Assembly: GCA_965248815.1 (NCBI GenBank)
Contig: CBDFKK010000008.1
Span: 2,852,001 to 2,916,000, forward strand
Origin: CBDFKK01 sp965248815
Lineage (GTDB): Bacteria > Pseudomonadota > Alphaproteobacteria > SMXP01
Direction of reading: 5' to 3'
Length of the DNA: 64,000 nucleotides
The first letter of the stretch is position 1. Every line of letters begins with the position of its first letter. Below, piece by piece: positions 16,630 through 25,024 of this stretch. The position numbers and the translations under genes were made by a program. The notes under the pieces were generated by a model. The model made no database searches, was not told where the DNA came from, and worked only from the letters and a program-made list of their open reading frames with translations.

Positions 16630-17166
16630 TCAGCTCCACAATTCTACGAGGTGGCGAACTTCCAACTTGAGAGCCGCCAATTCCTCATTAAGAGATGCCA
16701 ATTCCTCATTAAGAGATGCCAATTCCGACACGATCGGATCTAACTTTTCCGTCACGACCTGATCCAACTCTTGCTCGCGGAGAGGGTCGACCCTCTCGAG
16801 CACCTCAATACGATCTTCCAGGTAAACGACACGCTTCGGCGTAGTTAACGTCGCGTCGCTGGCGTTAGAACGCTCTGAGCCATTCTCGCGCCTTCGGGCC
16901 TTATCCATCAATCGGTGCAGGTCCTTTTTTCTGTCAAGTCTGACCTGAAGGCTCTGATTACGCTTTCGTCCCTCAGAAACCACACAGATAATTCCGTCTC
17001 GCTTGCGTGCATTGACGGTGGCATGCATTCGGTTAGCCTCAGACGAATTCTCGTCATAGCCAAGTTTTTTGCGCAACTCGGAAGCAGTGAAGGGCTTCTT
17101 TTGGTCCGCAAAACCCATCAAAGCGCGGTAAACGGCAAAGGTCGTTTCGATCGGCTTATCTGCCAT
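16630..17166 (-). CDS. Putative DNA-binding protein with C-terminal coiled coil
   Basis: A 178-residue protein starting at ATG 17166 with GAGGA nine bases upstream. Residues 1-75 look like a winged-helix domain ('PFTASELRKKLGYDENSSEANRMHATVNARKRDG'), then come a basic segment and, from about 115 on, a heptad-rich coiled coil ending 'LKLEVRHLVELWS'. Within the coil one heptad (ASLNEEL) is exactly duplicated by a 21-bp DNA repeat. A sequence-specific regulator or partition-like adaptor of an integrated element is plausible, but no family is recognised. It is followed within 3 nt by a broken gene. Confidence 0.55.
   Translation of the reverse strand: MADKPIETTFAVYRALMGFADQKKPFTASELRKKLGYDENSSEANRMHATVNARKRDGIICVVSEGRKRNQSLQVRLDRKKDLHRLMDKARRRENGSERSNASDATLTTPKRVVYLEDRIEVLERVDPLREQELDQVVTEKLDPIVSELASLNEELASLNEELAALKLEVRHLVELWS
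16679..16720. repeat. 21-bp direct tandem duplication (one coiled-coil heptad)
   Basis: Two identical 21-bp units beginning AATTCCTCATTAAGAGATG occupy 16679-16699 and 16700-16720. They keep the reading frame and add seven residues, exactly one heptad, to the coiled coil of the host gene. A third partial unit (AATTCC) follows. Confidence 0.85.
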
Positions 17167-17454
17167 GCGATATTTTCCTCATTAGTCTGCATGTCTAGTA
17201 ATTGATAAATTAAATACCCATAACACATCCATGTCAATGTTTTGGAATGCCATACCAGTTTTTTTATCGTGTTTCTTGCTCGTCATAGCACCAACGGTGC
17301 AATCAGAACTTATGCGGTCATCCCGTGCGATCTGGGCCTTCCCGGCTGTTGACGGTGTGTAGGCGTCAACGCCTGTCGGGACCCCGTTCGGGGTTCTGGT
17401 CCTCGCACCCAACACAACCGGTGTGTAATCGCCGATTGCGTCCGCGTGCATTGA

Positions 17455-17612
17455 GACTAAAGGCGTGCGAAAAAATTTCGCCGCAATTGCGCAAGACGGC
17501 TGCGCAGCGGTGTTGACATAGTCAAACGCGCGTTGGATTTTTCCCCAACCACCCAAAAATGCGCAGCTATCTTTCGCATTTCTTACCCTCCATTTTTCGC
17601 ATTCCTCTAGTC
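17455..17612 (+). mobile_element. 158-bp inverted-repeat element, copy B
   Basis: A full copy bounded by GACTAAAGGCGTGCGAAA and TTTCGCATTCCTCTAGTC. The ends are imperfect inverted repeats of about 18 bp. It contains inner inverted sequence around 'TTGACATAGTCAA' and several TGCGCA/TTTCGCA motifs. It encodes no transposase, so it would be a non-autonomous (MITE-like) element. No target-site duplication is obvious. Confidence 0.8.
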
Positions 17613-17860
17613 AAGGCCGCGATCACCACGAGGACGCCGAGAAAAAGCCGCGACGAGCGCAGGTTTTCAAGTGCAACGTCTTTGGCCATGCGGTCGCAAT
17701 TCCTGAGCTTGTCTGGGGAGTGAACTGGCAAAGAGGCTCTCTACACTATTATGTCGGCGGGCAGAACGAAATCGGCAATCCTGCCCGCCTTGCCACGAGA
17801 GACGTGGATCCTATTATGATGGCGTTATACCCGGCGGGGATTCGGTATTCTAAGCACTAG
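17522..17860 (+). pseudogene. C-terminal gene fragment fused to element copy B
   Basis: An open frame without a credible start runs from inside the 158-bp element into unique sequence and stops at 17860. The unique part (from 17613) reads 'FKCNVFGHAVAIPELVW', 'LHYYVGGQNEIGNPARLATR' and 'DPIMMALYPAGIRYSKH', which looks like a genuine protein C-terminus of about 80 residues. I do not recognise it. The 5' part of the gene was replaced by the element. It ends 10 bp before the sulfatase gene. Confidence 0.4.
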
Positions 17861-17870
17861 CGTTATTTCA

Positions 17871-19345
17871 ATGCGGAGGCCGCGCGTGGCACAGCTCAGC
17901 CTTTCTGGCAGGACGATCGGCACGATTGCTATTGCAATTGCCGTTCTTGGCGCCCTGCTCGCCGCTGTGCTTCGCTTCGGCTCTGGATCGCTCATCGAGC
18001 AGATGGCGGTTCGCGATACCAATCTGGATCCAAACACATACCCCAATATCATCGTATTGGTTGCTGACGATCTTGGCGTGGATTGGGGCCCTTGTTTTGC
18101 TGACCACAATCTCATGCCCAATGTCGAAAGACTGTGCGAACAGGGCGTCGTTTTTGACCGCACTTATGCGACGCCATCGTGCTCGCCAACCCGCGCTACA
18201 ATATTGTCCGGGCGATACGCTCTTCGAACCCGGGCCAGCGCCACCAGACGAAAGCCGGGCGATCCCCCCAACATCGCGTTGCCGCTGGACGAAATCATCA
18301 TTCCCGAATTGATCGATCAGATTGAGGGCGTTGCGTACAAACATGCCGCCTTTGGCAAATGGCATCTGGACGACAACACTAACGGGGGTCGTCGAAGCCC
18401 AATTCTTTCAGGATTCCAGAAATATTCAGGGACTTTTGCTTTCGGGGACTACTTCTCATGGCCGCGCTATGAAGACGGCGAGAAACTCGATGTCGTCGAA
18501 AAATATAAAGCCACGGCTTTTGTTGACGATGCGATTGCTTGGATTGACGAGGCCGGCACTCAACCATGGTTCACCTGGATGGCTTTTTATAGTCCGCACT
18601 CGCCGCTGCATTTGCCGCCAACGGACTTGCATGACTTTGATCATCTAGATCCGGTGGTCGATCTCAGTCTCGCAAAAGGTCAAAGACCCAATCCCATAGC
18701 CCAAGACTATTTCTCGGCGACAATGGTACGGTACGGGGCGTGGGATTTCCGGATTTGGGAAAGAACCAGTTCAAAAGTACTATGGGCGAAGGGGGAATCC
18801 ATGTACCGCTTGTCATCAGCGGTCCTGACATTTCCCAACCGGGAAGGCGCGTCGGCGCTTTGGTCAACTCCACCGACTTGTTTTCAACTATTGTCGAATT
18901 GGCCGGAGGCAAAGCGGTTCTGGAGCGGATGGATGTCGCGCTCGACTCGATAAGCCTGGTGCCCTATTTGCAAAATGCCGCGACCGGGCCGCTCAGAGAT
19001 TGGGCATTTATTGATACGGGCAATGCGCATCGCCGGTTTCGACATGCCGTCATCGAAGGCGACCATAAGTTGCTGCTTCGATCGGATCTGCTTCGCCTCT
19101 ATGATCTCAAAAACGATCCCTATGAACAAAAAGACCTGTTGAAGGGGAGCCCCAGCGACCAAACCGCCTTGCGTACGCGTGCTCTCTTTTCGCGTTTCAT
19201 TGAGCTGTATCGCTCGGAAGATGATCCCTTTACGGATGTCAATATCGAGGACTTGACGGCGCGATATCGGAAACTGCTGTGTTCGGAAATCGAAGCGGGG
19301 GAAGATGTGGCGCGTTTTTCCCTCCTTCCCTGCGCGGTACTGTGA
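17871..19345 (+). pseudogene. Type I sulfatase, inactivated by internal deletion and frameshift
   Basis: The first frame (to about 18715) carries an N-terminal membrane anchor or signal (residues 16-35), the metal-binding 'LVADDLG' (D66, D67) and the formylglycine signature C104-S-P-T-R108 of type I sulfatases. The second frame (about 18718-19345) resumes with 'GDNGT' and 'GEGGIHVPLVISGP' and the usual C-terminal 'LYDLKNDPYEQKDLL'. At the junction near 18716 roughly 50 residues expected between 'AQDYF' and 'GDNGT' are absent and the frame shifts. The intact ancestor would hydrolyse sulfate esters in the periplasm. No formylglycine-generating enzyme is visible. Confidence 0.85.
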
Positions 19346-19408
19346 GTATTGGCGCCACACGGGAAGTGTGATTGCCTTATCGGCGAGGTCAATCAAGGGG
19401 TAGATGGT

Positions 19409-20098
19409 ATGAATAGAAGAAGGGCCATAGAATTCATGGCAGGGTCGGGCGTCGCCTTTGTCGCCGGTTCTGTGATGGATCAAGCAGCGTTCGGGGCTGC
19501 AGACGCCAAACTAGAGGAATGCGAAAGATGGGGGGTAAGAAATGCGAAAGATAGCTGCGCAATTTTGAGTCGGTCGAGAAAAAACCAACGCGCGTTTGAC
19601 TATGTCAACACCACTGCGCAACCGTTTTTCGCGATTCCAGCCGATTTTTTTCGCACGCCTCTAGTCAGCATCGATGAGCCGCATCTTCTGTTCGAGTACC
19701 GGTCAGGCGGCAACTACGACACATACTATTATCACGCCGACCGTCGCGGCTCGATTATAGCGCTCAGCGACGACACCGGCGTTCAAACCGAGGCCTACAG
19801 CTATTCGCCTTACGGCATTGCAAGTGTCTCAGGGGCCACCACGGGGCAACCCTACCGCTATGTGGGGCGGCGGTTCGATGAAGAGACGAACCTTTATTAT
19901 TACCGGGCCCGCTATTACTCCACCTCCCTCGGCCGCTTCCTGCAAACCGATCCCATCGGATACGAAGACCACCTCAACCTCTACCAGTATGCCCATAACG
20001 ATCCGGTGAATTTTACGGACCCGGATGGGGAGAAAAGGTACGGATTAAACTTAAGCTTCTGTCCGTCGTCAGATAAATTGGAACAGATTTCGATTTGA
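19409..20098 (+). pseudogene. Chimeric frame: leader + 158-bp element + Rhs core fragment
   Basis: ATG 19409 follows AAGGGG. Residues 1-33 ('MNRRRAIEFMAGSGVAFVAG') look like the exported leader of another protein. The frame then reads straight through the 158-bp element (19510-19666) and enters an Rhs repeat-associated core: 'YYYHADRRGSIIALSDD', 'YSYSPYG', 'RYVGRRFDEETNLYYYRARYY', 'GRFLQTDPIGY', 'LNLYQYAHNDPVNFTDPDG'. Rhs proteins form a shell that delivers C-terminal toxins. The toxin tip is missing: the 1512-bp IS starts at 20060 and the frame ends inside it. It is most likely a rearrangement product, although it is an uninterrupted frame of 229 residues. Confidence 0.65.
19510..19666 (-). 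mobile_element. 158-bp inverted-repeat element, copy C
   Basis: This copy lies in the opposite orientation to A and B, with ends ACTAGAGGAATGCGAAA and TTTCGCACGCCTCTAGTC. By eye it shares about 80-85% of positions with copy B over its full length. It bridges two unrelated coding fragments in frame. Confidence 0.8.
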
Positions 20099-20133
20099 GC
20101 AAGCTGAGTCTTTGGCTCATCTGTTGTTTCAAT

Positions 20134-21114
20134 TTAAGCAGCGGCTTTGCGGTGTTGCAAGCGCCGGTGTTCGATTGTTTTTCGTTTAATCCTTTCTCTT
20201 TGCAATAGAATAGTTTGGCCGCGCCCGAAGTAGACGTCGGCAGGCGTGAGGTTCTTCAGGCTCTCGTGATATCGCTGGTGGTTGTAGTGGCCGACGAAGT
20301 CTTCGATCTGCGCTTCCAGGTCGCCAGGCAGATAATAGTTTTGCAGCAAGATGCGGTTCTTGAGCGTCTGATGCCAACGCTCAATTTTGCCTTGCGTCTG
20401 CGGATGATAAGGCGCACCGCGTACATGCTTCATGCCTTGATCATCCATCCAGTCAGCAAGATCGCCAGCAATATAAGACGGGCCATTGTCGGACAGCAGG
20501 CGCGGCTTGTGAACGACATTAACTTGATCGAGCCCGGATTCGGCGAGAGCTGCTTCCAGCGTTTCGGTAACGTCCTCAACCCTCATCGTGGTGCAGAGTT
20601 TCCACGCAATGATATAGCGCGAGAAGTCATCCAGGATCGTCGACAGGTAAAACCAGCCCCAGCCGATGACCTTGAGATAGGTGAAGTCTGTCTGCCACAT
20701 TTGATTTGGCGCCGTGGTCTTGTCTGTAAACTCGTCAGCCGCCTTGATGACAACAAAGGCTGGGCTGGTGATCAGATCCAGAGCCTTGAGCAGGCGATAC
20801 ACCGAAGCTTCAGATACGAAGTAGCCTTGCGTATCGGTGAACCTGACAGCCAGCTCGCGCGGCGACAACTCAGGCTCTTCAAGCGCTAGATCAACGATCT
20901 TGTCTCGAACGTCATCGGGAATACGGTTCCATACCCGTCCCGGCTTTGGAGACCGATCTTCCAGCGCTTCCACACCGCCAGTTTGATACTGATCGTACCA
21001 GCGATAGAATGTTGTCCGTGGAATGCCGAGTGTATCCAGCGTGCGTTTAACTGGCAGATGTGATTGCTCAACCAGTCCGATGATCTCGGCCTTCTCGGAT
21101 GCAGGATATCTCAT
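20134..21114 (-). CDS. IS3-family transposase OrfB (DDE integrase domain)
   Basis: A 326-residue protein. The N-terminal 60 residues hold a second helix-turn-helix ('VKRTLDTLGIPRTTFYRWYDQY'). The retroviral-type integrase core follows, with the DDE residues in 'WQTDFTYL', 'LLSDNGPSY' and 'GKIERWHQTL'. The start overlaps the orfA stop (ATGA). Made alone or as an OrfAB fusion by -1 frameshifting, it cuts and joins the element's ends. Confidence 0.92.
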   Translation of the reverse strand: MRYPASEKAEIIGLVEQSHLPVKRTLDTLGIPRTTFYRWYDQYQTGGVEALEDRSPKPGRVWNRIPDDVRDKIVDLALEEPELSPRELAVRFTDTQGYFVSEASVYRLLKALDLITSPAFVVIKAADEFTDKTTAPNQMWQTDFTYLKVIGWGWFYLSTILDDFSRYIIAWKLCTTMRVEDVTETLEAALAESGLDQVNVVHKPRLLSDNGPSYIAGDLADWMDDQGMKHVRGAPYHPQTQGKIERWHQTLKNRILLQNYYLPGDLEAQIEDFVGHYNHQRYHESLKNLTPADVYFGRGQTILLQRERIKRKTIEHRRLQHRKAAA

Positions 21115-21485
21115 TCGATATCCTCCCCATCCCCGATCATGCTTTTTTTCAGAAGGCGCAGTTCCAACGCTTGTTCGGCAACGACTTCCTTGAGGTCTTG
21201 CGCTTCGCGCCGTAAGTCCTTCACCTCACCAGTATTAGCGGCCCGCGCCGTATCGCCTGCCAGCCGCTTCTTGCCAGCTTCAAGAAACTCCTTCGACCAG
21301 GTGTAATACATGCCCTGAGCGATGCCTTCCTGACGGCAAAGCTCGGCAATGCTGTCTTCGCCGCGAAGTCCGGCAAGCACAATCCGTATCTTCTCTTCAG
21401 CTGAATAGCGTTTGCGCGTCCAGCGGCGAATATCCTTGACTGTACGTTCCGCAGCTTCTTGATGGCGCACTGTTTTGTCTCTCAT
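21111..21485 (-). CDS. IS3-family transposase OrfA
   Basis: A 124-residue helix-turn-helix protein ('YSAEEKIRIVLAGLRGEDSIAELCRQEGI') with a C-terminal coiled coil that binds the element ends and regulates transposition. Near the 3' end the codons CTG AAA AAA AGC contain a run of seven As; slipping back one base leads into the orfB frame, which is open there ('HDRGWGGYRMRYPASEK'). This is the family's frameshift arrangement for the OrfAB transposase. Confidence 0.9.
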   Translation of the reverse strand: MRDKTVRHQEAAERTVKDIRRWTRKRYSAEEKIRIVLAGLRGEDSIAELCRQEGIAQGMYYTWSKEFLEAGKKRLAGDTARAANTGEVKDLRREAQDLKEVVAEQALELRLLKKSMIGDGEDIE

Positions 21486-21571
21486 CGTCCACTCCTCTCG
21501 TGTGACGATGGGCCAAAAACTCTCCCTTACGCAATTCCCTCAATCTGTCCCATGAGTGCTGACGCCGGACA

Positions 21572-21996
21572 CGATAGTCGACTGTCATAGCCGTGAGAGT
21601 TTAGCTATCACCCCAAGGATTCGGTTCCGAGCCTACCAAGTCGTCGAAGTTTTGGATCAGCTGCTCAAGACCAGAGGCAAGCCGAACAGCATTCGTGTCG
21701 ACAACGGGCCAGAGTTTGCCGGACGGATGCTCGATCAATGGGCGTATCTCAACAAGGTCGAGCTGGACTTCTCAAGGCCAGGCAAGCCCACCGATAACGC
21801 GTTCATTGAATCGTTTAATGCGCGCTTCAGGGCCGAGTGTCTCAACGCCACATGGTTCTTGTCTATGGCGGATGCGCGGCATCGAATTGAAGAATGGAGA
21901 CAAGATTAAAACGAAGTCAGACCACATACCGCACTGGGTTGCTTGACGCCGAAGGAGTTTGCATCGCACACTGATCAAGTCAGAAAAATCGCTTAG
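21572..21996 (+). pseudogene. IS407-type transposase OrfB, C-terminal fragment
   Basis: The frame starts at the IS border with 'VDCHSRESLAITPRIRF' and continues through 'RVDNGPEFAGRMLDQW' and 'GKPTDNAFIESFNARFRAECL', which contain the second D and the E of the DDE triad. It is interrupted by TAA at 21907-21909 (an expected tyrosine codon in 'QDYNEVRPHT') and then continues to 21996 ('ALGCLTPKEFASHTDQVRKIA'). The N-terminal half is not present on the other side of the 1512-bp IS, so this is not a simple insertion. A weak end-like sequence follows near 22010. Confidence 0.75.
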
Positions 21997-22189
21997 CACA
22001 TGGACCAGTTATCGGGGCAGATCCATCTTCGTAGAATATCACGAAGATCGTGGCCCAGTTATAAGGGGGCAAAACACCGGCGCAAAGATAGAAACGCAAC
22101 TCCAATCCTCCATGCCGATTAGCGCAGCGCCGGGACCACCTGTGTGCCGATGATCTTGAGCGCGTCCAAGGAGTCGTCGCTCTTGTCGC

Positions 22190-23317
22190 TTACGATCGCA
22201 TGTTCAAGACACGGCGGATCGCGAATAAAAGCCTGATTTGATCAACAAACGTCGGCTCACCGCGAAACTCAACATGAGCGAGATGGGAGACGACATAGAG
22301 CTCGGCTCGGTCTGGCCCAACATGCTCTGCCAACTTCATACTTTCCGTCGACGGAATCATGGGGTCGTCTTGGCCGTGGATAAGGATGAGCTGTGCTTTC
22401 AACTTGGAAAGATCTTTGTTGGCGATGTTGAGGCCGTCAAAATTGCGGCGAATCCCTTCGGGCAGGCGCGCCAAAAGCGCTGCGACCCGATTCGGATCTG
22501 TATTCACAATTAAATTGTAGACGGAACGCCCCTCAGGGCCCAAGTCCTGTGCGAGATCTTCGATAGACGCATCAATGTCCAAACGTTTGCGCTCGCCCAT
22601 TGCAGTCAGCGCAGCGCGGTCGCGCGCATCCTCAATAAGGTTTGCGTTGGAGCGAACGAACGTCCACTTTCCGAGCGGATTGGGCCCGCCGTCTTGCCAC
22701 GGACTCGCCGGGCCGCCGCGATACTTCCCGGTGATTAAATATGTGACGGCTTCTTCGACGTCGTAGTATCCACCGATGCTCAAAACAAACGACACCCGGT
22801 CTGCGATCTCTGGTTCCGAGGCGGCGAGAATGCCCGGGCCCACTGCATAAGAAATGCCGGCAATCCCGATCTGAGGTTCCGACTGATCAAGACCCAAATC
22901 AAGCTCGCTCAATTCGAGCACGGCTTCGGCAATGTCTTGCACGTTCTGAGGAGACGCCCGGAACTCGCTATATCCCGGCATGTCCGGGGCAAAGACGGCA
23001 AACCCCATGCGCGCGAAGGAATAGGCCAGGGCCGTAAGGCGCGGATCGTCTTTGCCCAGTGGCACGAGCCCGGGCACCAGCACGAGGCGCGCGCGAATGT
23101 TGTCGCCCGGGCGATAAAGATCAGCCAAGCGGACCTCGCCGTTACTGCGCCACTCATGCGCGGCGCGGTCGGGCATCGGTGTTTGGCTTTTGAGGGCCGA
23201 GTCTTCGTGGCCAGCGGCAATATCTTCAAGCAAGAGCCGCGAGTCGTTTAGAGAGGGGTCGCAGGCGGCTAGCGCCAGACAACAGACAGCCAAAGCAATG
23301 CGCCGCAAGCCGCCCAT
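22190..23317 (-). CDS. Alpha/beta-hydrolase-fold lipoprotein
   Basis: A 375-residue protein when started at ATG 23317, which gives a compact lipoprotein signal 'GGLRRIALAVCCLALAAC' with a lipobox ending in the modified cysteine. The frame is open upstream, and an ATG at 23401 has a better ribosome-binding site but would bury the signal. The hydrolase core shows an oxyanion segment 'LVLVPGLVPLG', the nucleophile elbow 'GIAGISYAVG' with its serine, the acid loop 'HGQDDPMIP' and a terminal histidine in 'SHLAHVEF'. It would be membrane-tethered in the periplasm and cleave an ester or amide; the substrate is unknown. It is the first cargo gene inside the IS bracket. Confidence 0.8.
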   Translation of the reverse strand: MGGLRRIALAVCCLALAACDPSLNDSRLLLEDIAAGHEDSALKSQTPMPDRAAHEWRSNGEVRLADLYRPGDNIRARLVLVPGLVPLGKDDPRLTALAYSFARMGFAVFAPDMPGYSEFRASPQNVQDIAEAVLELSELDLGLDQSEPQIGIAGISYAVGPGILAASEPEIADRVSFVLSIGGYYDVEEAVTYLITGKYRGGPASPWQDGGPNPLGKWTFVRSNANLIEDARDRAALTAMGERKRLDIDASIEDLAQDLGPEGRSVYNLIVNTDPNRVAALLARLPEGIRRNFDGLNIANKDLSKLKAQLILIHGQDDPMIPSTESMKLAEHVGPDRAELYVVSHLAHVEFRGEPTFVDQIRLLFAIRRVLNMRS

Positions 23318-23711
23318 CTTATCCAGAAATAAAATTCGACCAGCAAGCAAGCGCCATAACGCCTGTCGCAAGTAGTGCGGTTTGAAGAGAACTTTTCTCA
23401 TGGCGAAAGCCTCGTGCAAGTCACTCAATTAGGCCTTCCATTATTGCTCAAAATCTTGTTCGCGTATTCACTTAACGCAGTGCTGGGACCACCTGTTCGC
23501 TAATGAGACCAAAGGCGCGTGCATACTCCCATCAAGGCCACGGCCCGCGAGCCGATCAAACAGGCCGGATACATATCAGCGACTTCCGAAATTCTGTGCA
23601 CTCTCTCTTGCGAAATGCAGCCGGTCCATACATTGGATCAACAACGGACGTTGTAAGCTCATCAGTTCGATGGTAACGCTGGCGCTCACTCCTCCAAATG
23701 AAAGCCGTAAA

Positions 23712-24218
23712 ATGACCATCTCCATGTACCAAGCCAGCGTGCCACGACTAGTAAATTCGCTTGGCAATCTTGATAGAATTCTGGACAAGGCACAGGCGCA
23801 TGTAGAGGCCAAAAAGCTAGATGCTGCTGCGCTCATGGATTTTCGCCTTTTCCCTGACATGTTAAGCATGGGCCATCAGGTTCAAATTGCATGCGGTACG
23901 ACCAAAGGCGTTGTAGCCCGGTTGGCTGGGGTCGAAATCCCCGCCGACGAAGATAACGTGCGGACAATTGAGGACCTTAAAGCACGCATCGCCAAAACCA
24001 TCGCTTTCATACAAGGCTTCACGCCAGCCCAGATAGACGGTACTGAGGACAAGGAGATCATCACCAAACGAGGCGACAAGGAAACCCGCTACACCGGCAT
24101 GCAATTCCTGTTAGGGCATGCCATGCCCAATGTGTATTTCCACGTGACCACCACATACAATATCTTGCGCCATAACGGAGTTGAAATAGGCAAGCGTGAC
24201 TATTTGGGTCAACCTTGA
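23712..24218 (+). CDS. DUF1993 family protein
   Basis: A 168-residue protein from ATG 23712 ('MTISMYQASVPRLVNSLGNL'). The pattern of helices, 'DFRLFPDMLSMGHQVQIACGTTKGVVARLAG' and the late 'GMQFLLGHAMPNVYFHVTTTYNILRHNGVE' identify DUF1993, a DinB-like four-helix family. DinB-like folds often bind a metal through histidines, and several histidines are placed suitably. Function is unknown. The gene stands alone with a weak ribosome-binding site. Confidence 0.82.
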   Translation: MTISMYQASVPRLVNSLGNLDRILDKAQAHVEAKKLDAAALMDFRLFPDMLSMGHQVQIACGTTKGVVARLAGVEIPADEDNVRTIEDLKARIAKTIAFIQGFTPAQIDGTEDKEIITKRGDKETRYTGMQFLLGHAMPNVYFHVTTTYNILRHNGVEIGKRDYLGQP

Positions 24219-24564
24219 TCTAGACAGAATCTCTACTCAACCATTGTAAGCGGTCGCTACTTAGGGTGGAATTTTGGTCTCGGTTTAACCAACAGCGGAA
24301 CTAGGGATGAAATTGGGAGCGGCTTCACCCTCCAACGGTGCAAGCATGACATGATGGCCGATCTGCCTGCGAAGTCTGGCGTGTCATTGACTTCTCTCGG
24401 ATATAATCTATATGTCCCGAATACGTGATGCATTCGTTTGGTGCTGCCTGAATGACCGGTACGCCGATTAGCTTAGCTATCCCCTGACAATGTGGACGTT
24501 AAATCAACCGCGCCGTCACATGGTGTGAGGCACGAAGTTAAAACCCCTGTTAGAGGAAATAACT
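24219..24564. other. Leader region of the cold-shock gene
   Basis: No gene is seen. A TATAAT at 24402-24407 would give a transcript leader of about 150 nt before the cold-shock gene, a length typical for cspA-type genes. A well-spaced -35 box is not evident. Confidence 0.35.
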
Positions 24565-24774
24565 ATGGCTACTGGAACTGTTAAGTGGTTCAACGCAGCA
24601 AAAGGTTTCGGATTCATCGAGCCGGAAGACGGCTCAAAAGATGTTTTCGTCCACATTTCGGCCGTTGAGAACGCCGGATTGAACTCTCTTGGCGAAGGGC
24701 AGAAGATCTCTTACGAAGTTCTACCCGGAAAAGATGGCAAGTCTTCCGCGGAAAATCTGTCCGAAATAAATTGA
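24565..24774 (+). CDS. Cold-shock domain protein (CspA family)
   Basis: A 69-residue single cold-shock domain. The RNP1 motif 'KGFGFIEP' and RNP2 motif 'VFVHISAV' are both present and the N-terminus 'MATGTVKWFNAAKGFGF' is canonical. Such proteins bind single-stranded RNA and DNA and act as RNA chaperones. The ribosome-binding site is AGAGGA, 8 nt before ATG. A rho-independent terminator follows directly, so it is a single-gene transcript. Confidence 0.95.
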   Translation: MATGTVKWFNAAKGFGFIEPEDGSKDVFVHISAVENAGLNSLGEGQKISYEVLPGKDGKSSAENLSEIN

Positions 24775-24786
24775 CCAGACAAAGCA

Positions 24787-24822
24787 CCGCCCCCGATTTC
24801 CGTTGGGGGCGGCCGCCTTTTT
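24787..24822 (+). terminator. Rho-independent terminator of the cold-shock gene
   Basis: CCGCCCCC and GGGGGCGG form a perfect 8-bp GC stem around a 10-nt loop, followed after a few bases by TTTTT. Confidence 0.8.
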
Positions 24823-25024
24823 GTGACGCGATTGCGTGTTGCCAATGTCCGCTGAAGCTGCCTGATAAGTTCAGCTTTCCGCTGCTTAGCAGACGTCACT
24901 CGGGCAGTGTCTGCTTCCCATCCAACGAGTTGGGCTGAACGGTATTCACTTCATGATCGTAGAAGCGAATGTTGGCGCTTGGCTACCTGTCGCACAGCCA
25001 TCTACTCTTCGATAAGAGCACCCA

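Larger units (their letters stand above)
20060..21571 (-). mobile_element. IS3-family insertion sequence, 1512 bp, left copy
   Basis: The ends are TGTCCGTCGTCAG and CTGACGCCGGACA, a 13-bp inverted repeat with one mismatch. It carries orfA (21111-21485) and orfB (20134-21114) on the minus strand. Both proteins are identical to those of the element at 31671-33182, and the length is the same, so duplication was recent. No target duplication flanks it: the left neighbour is an Rhs fragment and the right neighbour is part of another IS, so sequence has been lost or rearranged at this site. Confidence 0.92.

Noticed and set aside
17182..17556. 124-codon minus-strand frame
   Set aside because: Much of it is translation of the 158-bp element; no ribosome-binding site or independent similarity.
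24402..24407. TATAAT as a definite promoter for the cold-shock gene
   Set aside because: TTGACT upstream is only 8 bp away, too close for a sigma-70 promoter; kept only as a possibility in the leader note.
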